The notes: generated from the letters alone by a model not told the origin. DNA of 64,000 bases from Ilex aquifolium (GCA_951799425.1 OX637397.1:9617064-9681063); one strand, 5' to 3'. Counted from the stretch's first letter, positions 35,441-47,408 are shown. Numbers and translations are program-made.

Positions 35441-36715
35441 TTGTGTATGTTTTTATCACCGTTATGGTATTGAAAAAAATAATAAAAATAACTATCACAA
35501 CAATAGTAAAAATAATTATCATAAAAGTGATAAAAATACTTGCAAAAATGGTAAATCACCCACAAATAATAATTATTTTGTACTAGTGAAGAGTGGTAAA
35601 AATACTTATAACAATAGTAAATCATTTACAAAAGTTACAATTTTTTTTGTTATAAAATGACTCAAAAAATTATAAAAGCATTCATTAAAATAATAAAATT
35701 TCCAGTTATGGTATCAAAATTTTTTCTTAGATACTGAATTCAAGTCCCGCACAAATATAATCAATTTGAATTGACATTCCTGTGATACTCCCTCTCTCGT
35801 TGGAATGTGTGTCGAACAGTAGCATTTCAAACTCTTCCAAATTTATAGTAACATTTCAAACTCATGCAAATTTATAGTAACGTAATCATATCTCGTGCCT
35901 GAAGGCGTGAAGAGACATAAAATTTGAGCGGTCAAAAAATCGATCTCACTATATTAAATAGCAATTTTTTTCATTCATTTCTTTGATTACATCATTTAAA
36001 ATTTATTTTTACCCAATATTTTCTTAAAAATATCGACAAAATTTTCTCAAAAAATGTAATCCAATAAAATTTTCTCAGCATATGTATACTATCGTATATA
36101 GATAATATCCGAAATAAAAATTATGTTAATCAATAAATTAATTAAATATTAAATGATTGAGCATGTGATAAGATGGGTGATGTGATGGAATTGAGGGAGA
36201 AAATCTGTAGAGGATAAAATTCAACTTTTCATGTGATTTATTATATAAATATCAAACTCATGTAATCTATAAAATTGAGAAGTAGAAATATTACCATAAA
36301 ATCTATTTTTAAAATTAGGTTTAAATTTAATTAATTCTGAAACTTTACTGTATTCCTTTTTGGTTTAGACTGTCGAATTATGGACACCCCCTAACGGTAA
36401 CTTCCGTCTCTGATATTATATAAAGTGCACAATTTGACTGTCTCTTCTTTAAAAATGTCAAAATTACCCTTTATTATGTGAATAGACTAAAATACTCTCA
36501 ACCCTTTATCCCATTATATATGCCCTAGCAGGAACAACGGTGTGAAATGTTGCTGAAGCTTGAGCAGTTGCTGATTTTTGTTGTGTTGTGACCAGCCATT
36601 GTTCTTCACGGTGACCACTTTCTAATTTGGTTTAGGAGTAAGTTGGTAAGAAATTTGTTAAACTTTCAGAAATGTGTAAATATATAATTTTTAATTTTTT
36701 TGGTATTTATGAATT
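35441..36715. other. AT-rich DNA with short direct repeats
   Basis: Repeated 'gtaaaaatacttat/caacaatagtaaatca' blocks lie at 35470-35640, then AT-rich sequence. A hairpin-like 'cgtgcctgaaggcgtg' at about 35898 resembles another Helitron-end hairpin in minus orientation but lacks the CTAG end. No gene supported. Confidence 0.4.
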
Positions 36716-36721
36716 TAATTT

Positions 36722-37030
36722 TTTGGAAATTTGTCACTTCCATTTGTTTGTTGATTTAGTTTTTTGATCCAAATCATATAGATGTATAATTTCGAATCCT
36801 TTTGATCCTCAAGCTTGAACCTGAAATGTCTATACCATTTTTTTAGGTGGAGTTCAGTAATTTTTAGGGTGTACTCATTTTTTAGGTTTATTTATCATTT
36901 CTTGAGTAAATCTACCCGTTTTTGAGATAAAACTTAATATTTTTTTTGAATTTTCTTATCTTTTTTATTATTACCGTGAAGTGAAATTTTTACGTACGTT
37001 GGTAAGACATTAAAACAAAAAGTATCAGAT
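36722..37030. repeat. Dispersed repeat (partner 25251-25560)
   Basis: Near-identical partner of 25251-25560. Confidence 0.75.
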
Positions 37031-37391
37031 AATTATATGGTGCTAATACAAATTTTTTTAGTACCGTATTAAAAATTATTATTTTTTTGAGGTCAAATTA
37101 CACTATTACCTATATTTACCTATATTTTTGAATTATTGGTTGCACCACAAATTTCAAATTTATAAAATTACAAACAAACTCATGTTTCAGTTAAACTTAA
37201 TATTTGATCTATATTGCCAGCTAATTTAAACGCAGAACGTATGAATATAAATCCTGCCACCTCCATCTCTCATGCTACGGTAAATAATGCAACCCATTCT
37301 TTATTATTTTGAGTAAATTTTATTGACACCCCCTTGAGATTAGCTTAATTTTAGGGACATCCCTATGGTTTTTGAAATGTCATTATTATGA

Positions 37392-37645
37392 GTTTCTTTC
37401 TATGTATCTATGGAATGATTGCTATAGTCGGATTTTTTTTCCCATAAGGTTATAGTTTGAAATTTGAGAGAGTGGGGTTTGTTGGGTTTGAGGCTAGCGG
37501 TGTGGTGGTGGTGGCAATTAGAAGTAGTAAATCACTAAATCTCATTATTCATTAACCTGCTCAACTTGCCCATAAATAAATAGGTTGGGTAGTTATATTA
37601 ATTAATACGAGTTTTAAATGAGTTATGTAATATGATTTATTTTAA
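37392..37645. repeat. Third copy of a block A/B segment
   Basis: About 250 bases match 5660-5917 and 30235-30490 ('tttctttctatgtatctatgg' onward). The match stops exactly at the Helitron terminus at 37646. Confidence 0.8.
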
Positions 37646-38635
37646 CTAGTTGATGCACACGTGCATTGCACGTGAACCATTTTTAATTATAATTGAATTA
37701 TAATGATGTATATATAAGTATCATGTGTTCATACATCTATAATTGATTTAGCGACAATGATAGTGGTGGTGGGGTGGCGACAGCAGTGAATGGATAGTGG
37801 TGGTAGTGTGGCGACGGGTAATGGTGGGTGGGGGCGGCGATAATGATGGTGGTAGACAGTGGTGGCTGTGGTGGTGATGGTTGGTGAGTTTTGGGTGGTG
37901 ATGGTTGGCAACGATGGGCGGTGATGGTTGGTGGCGGTGATGGTGGGTGATAGGCGGTGGTGATGGCAACGGGTAATGGTGTTTTGTGGCAGCGATGATA
38001 TTGGTTGTGGTCGGCAACGATAGGGGGTGATGGCGGTGGTGAACGGCGGTGGTAATGGGTGTGATGGGTGACAATAACAGGTGATGGTGGTGGGAGAAGG
38101 CGATTGGTGGCAGCGGGTAGTAGTGGGGGGTGGGTATGTGGAACGACGATGGTGGAAGTGGGCAGTGTCGACCGTGGTGGTGGCGTTGGCTTCTGGGTAA
38201 GCAGCAGTAGTTGACGGTAATGGGTGGTGGTGGTGGGAGGTGATGATTGGTGGCAGTGGGTAGTGATGGTGACGGGCAGTCATGATGGTGGTGAGTAGTG
38301 GTGGTTTGTGGCGGCGTTGATAGTGGTGATGGGCAACGATGGTGGATGATAGTGGTGGATGAGTGTAGTGGTTGGCGACTATGGTGGCGGTGGGTGATAG
38401 TGGTGGAGGGTGAGTGTAGTGGTGGTGATAGAAGGTGGCAATTGGTGGTGGCGGCGGCGATGGGATGATGTTGTACCATCATAAAATAATGATGTCCATT
38501 GCAAATTGGCACTGTTTACTTACCTAAAATCATGATGGGCTGGGCTGAGATGGATCATGGGCTTCTAAAAGTAAAATTGAATAATTTTCTCTTTTTTCTT
38601 TTTTGACCATTCATCTATCCTGAATTAATAATAGA
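37646..38635 (-). mobile_element. Non-autonomous Helitron with CAC-rich interior (minus orientation)
   Basis: On the minus strand the 3' end is the hairpin CACGTGC-AAT-GCACGTG (37658-37674), eight bases, then CTAG (37646-37649) and host T. Block A at 5917 reads 'tttattttaattaagc' without interruption, so insertion was between A and T as expected. The interior (37740-38470) is an imperfect CCACCA-rich tract in Helitron-sense orientation. The proposed 5' end, TCTATTATTAATTC at 38635, is a guess because the host sequence beyond it does not match block A. The long His/Pro/Thr open frames are low complexity. Confidence 0.65.
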
Positions 38636-38818
38636 TAATTCAACAAAAAAAAAATCCAATTGGACAAGTAGTTGTATATATTAGGACAAATTGGAAGGAA
38701 ATATGCGAAATTAAAATTATTTGTCAAAAAATATTTAACTCTTAAATTAAAATTATTAATATTAAAAGCAAAAAATCTCATTTTTAGTTCTCACTTTGTC
38801 TTAAATAGTCTTGGCTCG

Positions 38819-38824
38819 CACGTG
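38819..38824. promoter_or_regulatory. G-box (CACGTG) upstream of the cystatin-like gene
   Basis: CACGTG lies about 200 bases before the start codon at 39022, the usual place for a plant G-box bound by bZIP or bHLH factors. Presence is seen; function is inference. Confidence 0.35.
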
Positions 38825-39021
38825 ATTAGCATTCAATCCAATCCAAATTTTTTTTTTTAACCAAATCCAATCCAAATTCAACCACATAAATTACAAACAA
38901 AACCGAAAAGGATTTCCTCGTAGGTGTAGTCCGATAAAGTTAAAGTCGGGATTGGGGAAGGGCTTCTTTGTTGCGAGGGTAAGTACTGTGCTGGGGTTTT
39001 CGTAGAGAGAGAGAGAGAGAG

Positions 39022-39750
39022 ATGAGTGACTCTGCAATTGCCGTGCATGAGGTTGGTTATGCATCTGAATCTCCTCCAGGAGAAGGACAACACTGTCTGA
39101 AAAAACAGAAATTGGATGAGGAAAATCAGAACCAACATAAAAACGGCAAACTCAGACCCTATTATGATCCGGAGGATGATGAATTGACAGAAGAAGAGGG
39201 TCAGAGGTACGCCAAACAGGTCCAAGAGAGCGAGGTATAGACTGCTATTTATTTTTCTTTTGTTTTTCTAATTAATTAATTGTTTATCAATTTTCCCCTT
39301 TCTCTATCGTACGTATAGGGCTTTGACGTTGAAAAATTTGGAAATAAGTGTCCGTTTGGGATTATTATGCCAATAGTGAACTTGCATAAAGGTTCACTGT
39401 TGCATCAGAATGTCACCGTCTGTTCAATCTTAGCCATTGAAACCTACAACAAAGACAATGTAAGCGCCTGCTTGTTTCTTTGCCAATTGAATTGTTGCAT
39501 ACATATTCTAGTCGTTTATTTTAAATGCGTTGGTTTTCAATCCTTTCTCAAATTGCAGGGTACAACCTACCAATTTACGGAAGTCATCAAAGTCAACATA
39601 TATGTGTGCTCAGGGGCGATGTTTTTTATCACTTTCAAAGCCCAGGATGCTGCTGCTGATGGAGATGATTCTCCTAAAATATTTCAAGCCCGGGTGCATC
39701 GTGGGATAACTGAAAACAAAGTCAAGTTATGTAGGCTGAAACCCAACTAG
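39022..39750 (+). CDS. Plant cystatin-like (cystatin/monellin superfamily) protein
   Basis: Three exons (39022-39234, 39319-39459, 39559-39750) join in phase 0 to give 181 residues; both introns are short with GT/AG borders. The acidic N-terminus (DPEDDELTEEEGQRYAKQVQ, residues 51-70) leads into a cystatin-fold core: GFDVEKFG, then TYQFTEVIKVN and a strand pair FFITFKAQD and FQARVHRG, ending KVKLCRLKPN. This ending is typical of the plant cystatin-related/UPF0725-type family rather than classical phytocystatins; no QxVxG inhibitory loop is seen, so inhibitor activity is unproven. A GA-rich leader directly precedes the ATG. The start is the first ATG in frame after that leader. A broken relative of exon 3 lies at 12999-13178. 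Cytosolic location is likely, as no signal peptide is visible. Confidence 0.85.
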
Positions 39751-39784
39751 GGAGCATCTAGCTGTTAACCTCAAGGTAAGCTGA

Positions 39785-40136
39785 GAGCATCTCCAACCCA
39801 CTTCTTTAAAATAACTAGTCAAAATATATTTAAATATTATATTCTCTACTTTAACTAGTCACTTTTATAAATTTACTCCAATCACATTCTCTATTTTAGC
39901 TAACTACTACGTCTAACTTTCACTAATTTCTAATAATTTAAAAGAAGTACAACATATATATAGAGATAGAGAGAAAAAGAGGTAGAGAGAGAATTTAGAG
40001 AGGCTAAATGGTTCTCTACATTTGGTGAGGTATTTGGGTGAAATGGGAAATAGAGAATGGGTTGGAGATGATTTTTTGTGTTTGACTATCTAAAATAGCT
40101 AAAAGAGAAGAAATAGAGAATGAGTTGGAGATGCTC
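39785..40136. mobile_element. MITE with GAGCATCTCCAAC termini
   Basis: Starts GAGCATCTCCAACCCA and ends TGGAGATGCTC, inverted repeats of at least 16 bases, flanked by TGA on both sides (39782-39784 and 40137-40139). The interior mirrors itself around 'tagctaa' blocks. The 3-bp duplication suggests a Harbinger-like family. The paralogous flank at 13195 lacks it. Confidence 0.8.
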
Positions 40137-40439
40137 TGAGACCTATGTATTAATTTTTCAAAAGTTATATTTCGTTTATTCATTTTTTATTTGGAAGGCA
40201 GCCCTTTTTTTCCTTTTATTTTGTTCCCAATTTTTTGGTTCAAACTCTATTGGTCAGTTGACAGGATAGATGATCAACAGATTTTCTGATATTTAAAAAT
40301 TGTTTTGGTGGCTTGTGCAATTTCATATACGAGTTTGGGTTTATAGTGATTGGTGGGGAAAGGATGCAGTTGCGACATCCTGGGCCTTAACCTGTTTAAT
40401 GAAGGACGAAGGACCACTGGAAATGATTATTTACTTAAG

Positions 40440-40556
40440 GGCTATGAAGCACGGACACGAACACAGTCAGATATACGAAAATCAGTATCCGATTTTTTTT
40501 ATTATTATTTTGAATTTCGGACACGTCGTGGACACTTTTGGGATACGGATTTCTCC
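40440..40556. mobile_element. Truncated copy of the CTATGAAGCACGG MITE family
   Basis: Begins CTATGAAGCACGGACACG, the same terminus as the complete element at 42964-43452, but the other end is missing. Confidence 0.55.
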
Positions 40557-40804
40557 TGCTAATTAGATAGCAAATACCTAGAACTAGAAACCACCTCCCA
40601 ACTATCCCTAACCACTACCTTTCCACAAAAAATATCTCATCATTTTTTCAGTTTTCATAGTTCTCTTCTCGGGCACCATCGAAGATAAAATAAAATGTGA
40701 CAATAGTATTAACTAGTTAGAATTGATTGCACAATAGTTAACCTCCACCCTTTGGATATGTAAGCTATCTTGTCATCTTTATCATTTCCCCTCTTTTTTC
40801 AATA

Positions 40805-41566
40805 TTGGGTCCCAAAATGATAATGACAATGGATATTCACGCAAATATAAACCAGTGGCCACTTTTCCACTTTACACCACAGAAGTCCCACAACTTTGGA
40901 AGGTCAAAGTTCCTATCAAGGTGCAGATTTTTGTATGGACTCACTGTAGCTCATGGAGATCTCCATACTTGTGATTTATTACGAAGGAGAAGACCGAACT
41001 CTTGTCTTTCTCCCAATTCGTGTGTGATGTGCAAAATATGGTTTGTAAGTGTGGGTCATCTCTTTCTCCAATGCCCAGTGGGCAGTGGCCTCGATGATGT
41101 GGTATAGAGCGCTTTGGGAGTTTAGTTTGAGTTGGATTTTCCCAAGAGGATGTGTTGATTTACTTGTGGCATCCTATGGGCTCTTTGGAAAGAAGAAAAT
41201 AGTCCATTTTGTGGGACTGTGTTGTTATGACTATTTTTTGGGTGGTATGGGAGGAAAGGAATTATAAAAATTCTGAGGATAAAGAATGAGTGTAGGGAGA
41301 GGAGATGTTGTGGGATAGAGCAAATTTTTTGGTTCCCTTTCGGGCATCAATTGCGAAAGAGTTTTTAAGGAGGTTTCTTTGCATACCATCAACCTAGATT
41401 GGATAGCGGCTTGTACTTAGATTAATGTTCCTTGGGTTTCTTTACTTGGTTTTCCGGATGTACTTTTCATTTTGTTTCAGTTTTGATGTGGATTTCGTTC
41501 CCACTGAAATGTACTCTATTTATTACTTTTAATGAAAGTTTTGTTTTCTGTTAAAAAAAAAAAAAA
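40805..41566 (+). pseudogene. 5'-truncated L1-type LINE: RT zinc-binding C-terminus and poly(A) tail
   Basis: Plus-strand frames give KVPIKVQIFVW, then THTCDLLRRRRP-like sequence with NSCLSPNSCVMCK and a GHLFLQCP block, the Cys/His pattern of the zf-RVT domain at the C-terminus of plant L1 ORF2. A second frame gives LWEFSLSWIFPRGC and the following WDCVV/FWVVW-like block. The sequence ends in an A14 tail (about 41553-41566), as expected for target-primed insertion. Frameshifts make it inactive. Confidence 0.8.
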
Positions 41567-42318
41567 CAGTTTCTCTTCTTTTTCCTTTATTCTTTGTTCT
41601 TAAGATATTGGATTGTAACCAATGTGCAAAAAGTTGCCAACACAGAAGATCTACAGTTCATCTAGGCCAATTTGAACTTATAATGGAATATACACCACAT
41701 TATTTAGTTGTCTAGTCAAAATAATATTTTTCGGTGTTTTTTGGGTTTCTAGCCAGTGGTTAACAAACCTGCGAACTTAAGGAGGAATCCACACTGCAGG
41801 AGCCCCAAGGGGGGAGGGAGAGAACTTGCTGCAAGCTAGTGAAAAAGGGGCGATGTTTCCGGGAGCCAGAATTTCATAGAAGCAGAGTTGCAGTGTAGTC
41901 GCTGTGATGAGAATTTTGTTGCGTTGGGAAAGAAACCCTATTCATAGGTAGCTTTGCAATCAGAGACAATCCCTTCGTAGCAAAGCTCTAACGATTGTCT
42001 CTGGTCTCAATGACTTAAGAGAATCCCCAGTTTTCGCCAACAATCCACAGATTAACTTCCCAGAGCAGGTGGAGTTGCCCTAGGAGGACAATAGTTCAAC
42101 ACTATTCAATTCACCTTAATGGATAGCCTTTATGCCCCATGCAATACAGGGACGATAGAATATGTTTCCTTGTCCTTGAATATGATGATTAGTATGTAGC
42201 CTTTATGACCCTCGCCAAATACAGATACTTTTGTCCCCCACATATATAGTGTTTCATATGGTTCATTAACATATTTTAAGACGAGCAAGTAATTGACTTA
42301 GTCTTATGTTATTTACAG
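41567..42318. other. No gene recognised
   Basis: GC content is slightly higher than its surroundings around 41755-42000 and frames are short. It lies within the proposed 3'-UTR intron. No domain or RNA was recognised. Confidence 0.35.
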
Positions 42319-42770
42319 GTTATGGGAAATGCGATGATGAGAGTATGCTTATAGAGATGGAGATTCAATAAGTAACTGTTAGGGTAATGTAGATTGTAAA
42401 AACCTTCATTTTGTAATTCGCTCATGATCGAGTTACAACCTTAAGATCTATGACCATGTTAATTGTATGTCACTTGCATTTTGCTGCTAAATGTTGAGGG
42501 GGATGATATTAATGAGATGAATGCAATCAGGTTCCAGGTGAACAAAGAAATAGGCGATGAAGAACAACTTGATGCTTCATGGGAACTGCTTTAATGGTTT
42601 GTGCCGCTAAATTGGTTGTGGGATTTTGTTTCTCGGTGAATCTTGAGATTTTACTCCTCAAATGTGCTGTATTTCTCGAGTATTGATGCTACTAGGTGGT
42701 AACCTTTCCACCTCTAGAATTTAATTACAGGATTTCATGATAATTAGTATGTATGTATGAGCTTTTACCC
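42319..42770 (+). other. Possible 3'-UTR exon of the cystatin-like gene
   Basis: Begins after an acceptor-like sequence at 42318. Moderate base composition, no long frame. Listed only because of the strong donor after the stop codon of the upstream gene. Confidence 0.25.
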
Positions 42771-42963
42771 AAAACCGGCTGATTTTGGAAAGTTATATCA
42801 AAATCGGGTAGGTTTGAAAATAATTCTCAATCTTAGGTAGTTTTAAAGATCTTAGTTCAAATGACGTTTTTGAGTTAAAAACGTTAGTTGAACTGACGTT
42901 TTTAATTTATGCACGCTATTTGGAGTTATAAAGAACGTTAGTTTGACGCATTTATATTAAGAG

Positions 42964-43452
42964 CTATGAAGCACGGATACTTCGAAATGGTCAAAGTATC
43001 GGTATCGGATACGTTTTGGATACCGATACGCCTCCGATACGGCCGGATACGTATCAGATACGGCTGAGACGTATCCGAAAATTAAAAAAATAAATTTGAT
43101 TTTTGGATACGGCCGGATACGCCTCCAATACTTTTCGGATACGGCGGGGTATTACTTGAATTTTTTAAAAAATATAGGGGCACAAGAGCAAATATGTTTG
43201 AGCCCTTATTTGCAAATATGTATGATTTATAAATGATAGAATGGTTAGTTATTATTATATATCTTTGGTAGATGTGTGATTCACTTTATAAATCATAATT
43301 ATTACATTAAATATAATAATAAATTTTAAAAAAATATATATTTTATGGACGTATCCTAGCCGTATCCGTATCCTATTTTTTTAAGTTTTGCCGTATCGCC
43401 GTATCTGTATCGCCGTATCCCGTATCGCCGTATCCGTATCCGTGCTTCATAA
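42964..43452. mobile_element. Complete MITE with CTATGAAGCACGG termini
   Basis: Starts CTATGAAGCACGGATAC and ends GTATCCGTGCTTCATAA. Flanked by an 8-bp duplication ATTAAGAG (42956-42963 and 43453-43460). The inverted ends are internally repetitive, with many 'cggatac/gtatccg' units, so each arm can fold on itself. An 8-bp duplication fits hAT, although these termini are unusual for hAT. Confidence 0.8.
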
Positions 43453-43599
43453 ATTAAGAGAGATTTGGGCAGAGGTATACACTCGAGGATTTTTTTGGCT
43501 TTAGGTTTAGTCTCAACACTTTTAAGGTCAAAAATTCATAAAATCAATCATTGGCAAAAATATCATTAATAAAAGAAGTTATTTAAAAACTTTCCTTCT

Positions 43600-45430
43600 T
43601 TTTTTATATCTCTCTCTTTCTACACAGTTTTTTTGAACAGTCATATAGTACATATGAATTGAATATAAGTTAAATAAAAATATTAAAAATTTGAATTAAG
43701 AAATATATATAGAAAATAGAGAACTCAAAAAATATTGAAAACAACATAAACAGTGAACTCAAAAAATAGTAAATTTAATAAAATAAAACTCTTAGTCACA
43801 AAATATTTACAAGCAGTGAACTTTAAAAAAATGAAACTCCTATTTCACTATCCAAAATTTTTACAAACGGTGAATTACAATCAACAACATAATATAAATT
43901 CTTTCTTTGATCAAAGAAACAACCTTGACACTGAAAGAACTCATACGACTTAATTTTACTACAAAAAAGAAGACAAATGTGTAATGCAAAAGCAGAAGAC
44001 TATCTTTCTTTTTCTTTTCTTCTCTTTTTTCCAAAAACAAATTATTCTCCATAAAGCATTGCAAGCTTGTTTCTAAAAATTCATGATGCTTGCAACCTCA
44101 AATATTAGTAGGCTACCAAAAAAACAAAACAAACTGAACAAAGTCACGATCGAATTAATCACTTCGCCATTCAACTTGCCCAAATTAGAAGAAACGTGAA
44201 AGGCATGATTGGAGAGAACTCAAAAACAATAAACTTAAAAAATATTGAAAAAATTAATAAGTAATGTGCTCCAAAACGGAGAATTTTAATATAATGAAAT
44301 TTCTAATTAACAGAATTCCCACAAACAGTGAAATTTAATATAATGAAACTCTTAGGTCACTTTGAAATCAACGATGGTGAACTATACGTAGTGAACACAA
44401 ATAAATTTTGCTTCATTAATGAAATTGATTAGATTTTAACTTAATTAAGATGTTTCTTTTGAATTGAGAAACATATTTCAAAAACAGATATTGAAAAAAC
44501 ATAAACAACTACCACCGTCATCCACCACCATCACCGCGACCCACCGCCATTACCACCGCTCACCACCATTATCACTGTTCTTAAATTTCTTTCTCTCCTC
44601 TATCTTTTGTCCTCTCACACACACTCAAAAACAATAAACTAAAAAATAGTGAATTTACTAGCCTAAAACTTTTAGTTCACAAAATTTTCACAAATAGTGA
44701 ATTTTAATAGAATGAAACTCTTAGTTCACAGTCTAAAATTTTCACAAAAAAATGAACTACAAAAATATTAAAAACTTTAATTGATAAATATATATAAAAA
44801 ATAGTGAACTCAAAAAATATTTAAAAAAATATAAACAGTGAATTTCAAAAGGAGTGAACTCAATCTAGTGAATTAAACATAGTGAACAACCACCCCCGCC
44901 GCCCACCCCACCTGTCACTGCCACCATCGCTGCCAACCATTACCACCCAAAACCCACCACCCTTGCTGCCAACCACCACCACCCAAAATAATGAAAAACA
45001 AGTGAACTCAAAATTTTTTTAAAAAAAACATAGATAGTTAATTTTAATATAATGAAACTCTCAGTTCACAAAAATTTTACAAATAGTGAGTTTAATATAA
45101 TGAAACTATTAGTTCACAAAATTTTCAAAAACAACGAAATTTAATAGAATAAAGCTCTTAATTCAATGTCCAAAAATTTCACAAACAATAAACTTTAATA
45201 GAAAGAAACTTTTAGTTCACTGTCCAAAATTTTCACAAACTGTGAACTACAACATTTTGAAAATTTGAATTGAGAAATATATATCAAAAATAGTGTAATT
45301 CAAAAAATAGTGAAAAAAAAAACATAAGTAACGAATTCCAAAAACAGTGAATTTTAATATAATAAAACTCATAGAACGAAAAAATTTAATAAAAAAAAAC
45401 TCCTAATTTAGTGTCCAAAGTCTATTAATT
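43600..45430. repeat. Degenerate 'agtgaactc' repeat array with CAC-rich patches
   Basis: About 1.8 kb built from variants of 'agtgaactcaaaaaatagtg', 'aatataatgaaactctta' and 'gttcacaaaattttcaca'. Two patches of CCACC/ATCACC repeats (44510-44575 and 44895-44990) interrupt it; the first is followed by 'cttaaatttctttctctcct', like the end of the CAC tract in the Helitron at 53238-55111. It may be a decayed relative of that Helitron family. No termini found. Confidence 0.6.
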
Positions 45431-47219
45431 TTTGGTGGACTATGTCATTTGGTGGCTCAAATTCAAAAAACGAACCAATAGAAACTCAATAAAGTGGGAG
45501 GTATACAATTTAATCAAGTTTCTTGATGTGGCAGCGATGTGATCAAACAGTAAAAAAGAACACCAGACCATACCACCAACATTTGCAACCAAACTGTTAG
45601 AAAACCCCCGTCTGATAGTCAATTCTTCCAAGGAAGGAAAAAGGAGAAGGCCTTGAAACGGAGGCACTATCAAACCATCAATCAGGGCGGCTCAAGTCAA
45701 TTTGATGTGTTATTTTTAGTATTATTTTTTTAAAAAAAAATTAATTTATTTTTAATTTTTTATGTGAGAGAGAGACAAAAGAAATATATGTTAATATTGT
45801 CGAGAAAAAGATTTCAATTTTTGTTTTTGTTTTTTACCAAAGAGAGAGTGAATGTTTAATTTCAAATTATTGTAATAAAAATTTTGATTGGATTTAATTT
45901 TTTTAGGCTTTTTTATAGAACTTAAAATTTAATGGATTTAATTTTTTTTGTGGGCTAGTGATGTACCTAAAATTATAAAACCTTCTAAAAATTTGGGCCC
46001 TAAAACCCATAATTTTTTTACCATACTGTTGGGCCGGGCCTGCCATCAATAAGGTCATACTTTGAGGTCACAAGTTCAAATATGGCAGTCACCTAAGGCC
46101 TTGTAACGGAGGATCTCCGACTGGGACCAGCTTGATTGGGACGCTTTTGATGGTTGGGCAATGACGACGAGAGAGAGACAGAGAGACAGACAGAGGACGC
46201 TGTTGATGGTTGGGCACGGACGACTGTGAGAAAGAGAGAGGGAGAGGGGACAGCTGGAAAGAAACGGTGGGAATGCCAACGGTGTACTTTCGTAATAAAC
46301 ATAAATAAAGTAAATAGTTTGGACCAGAACAAAATAAAAATTCACTTGTCTTTATTTGTGTGATATTTTTTGTCGGGAAAATTACACTCAGAACCCTGAA
46401 ATTTATCATTTAATTACTTAGACATTGACATTTGAAATATTACATATAGATCTTCTGAGGTTTGTATGTATGTAACACTTAATCCCCTGTCATTAATGTC
46501 TGTTAGTATATCCATTAGTAAATTACATCCAGACCCCCTGAAATTTATAGGCATATAATATTTACACCCCTCAAGTTTAACATGTTATACTTATTTTTTA
46601 TTTTTTTATTAATTTTGTTTTTGGGAGGGGAGGGGAGGGGGAACTTAAACCATTGATCTCAACAAGGCAAAGCCTTCATAAGGTAAAGAATAACATTTGA
46701 CCAAAATTGATGTTATACTTAGACAAAAAATACTCCAATCAAATATTAGAATATCAAATATTGTAAAAATTCATGTTATATTATGACTTTTTATTGAAAT
46801 AAAATCAAAAATAAAAATCTAATTTTTTCTATGAACATAAATTAAAATTGGTTGTAACGCATTACATACATACAACATATGTCATTTGTGCCCCAATATT
46901 GTACAAACATTAATAATAATTCTATGAAAAAATTGCAACTTATGCACCAAAAAACCACATTTATTGCATGACACTGTATAAAATACAGTCTGTCAATAAT
47001 GTGGGTGATGGTCATAACAACATAGAAGTTGACCACATACACATAAATTTGATGGAATAAATGTGTCAATCTCTACTGACTTAAGCATCGGGGTGTCTCC
47101 GACTTACCCGCCTCGGTCTTTGACAGTTTATTAGTTTTGCAGGAGGAGTGGTGCAGCATTTCTTATTCATTTATTCTTGATCAAATTATTCGGTTTGTAA
47201 GATTTTCTACCCCTTACGC
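45431..47219. other. TE fragments, no gene
   Basis: Around 45900-46040 'tttgggccctaaaaccc' and 'gttgggccgggcctgcc' are hAT-end-like. Around 46376-46600 paired 'aaattaca(c/t)' plus 'cctgaaatttat' blocks look like foldback-MITE arms. Opposing open frames at 46076-46409 overlap each other and show no domain. Confidence 0.4.
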
Positions 47220-47408
47220 GTGTGTGTATCTTCGTTGTTAAAGCTCAAGTCGGAATTACAAGCAGGGGATGGCGTTAAACTGGTGCCAATATCAAGTATG
47301 GTGTGTGGTGAACCAATTAAAGATAGATTTTCATTATTGGGGGATGTAATTGATAAAATTGAAAGTTGGGGTACCAAATTGATAATTCGTGAATACTTTG
47401 AAGATTAA
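47220..47408 (+). CDS. Unidentified short open frame, possible terminal exon
   Basis: A 62-codon frame with balanced amino-acid use (KLKSELQAGDGVKLVP, then a GEPIKDRFSLLGDVIDKI block) ending in a stop right before an A-rich run. Composition is protein-like and unlike the surrounding AT-rich frames, so it may be a captured or leftover last exon. No family was recognised and no splice partner was identified. Confidence 0.25.
   Translation: MCVSSLLKLKSELQAGDGVKLVPISSMVCGEPIKDRFSLLGDVIDKIESWGTKLIIREYFED

Larger units (their letters stand above)
39777..42318 (+). other. Probable 3'-UTR intron of the cystatin-like gene
   Basis: Twenty-odd bases after the stop codon a strong donor appears ('ctcaag|gtaagc', 39777), and the broken paralogue has 'ccaag|gtaggc' at the same place. 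An acceptor-like 'tgttatttacag|g' at 42318 precedes sequence with UTR-like composition. The interval holds a MITE, a truncated MITE and an L1 3' end. Splicing here is inference; it needs transcript data. Confidence 0.35.

Noticed and set aside
37748..38512. 254-codon minus-strand frame rich in His, Pro, Thr
   Set aside because: It is the translation of an imperfect CCACCA tract inside a Helitron; a second long frame overlaps it in another phase with the same composition.
38878..39225. 115-codon minus-strand frame
   Set aside because: Antisense shadow of the first exon and leader of the cystatin-like gene.
46076..46409. Four overlapping frames on both strands
   Set aside because: They overlap each other, contain repetitive Ser/Leu or Arg/Glu stretches and show no family signature.
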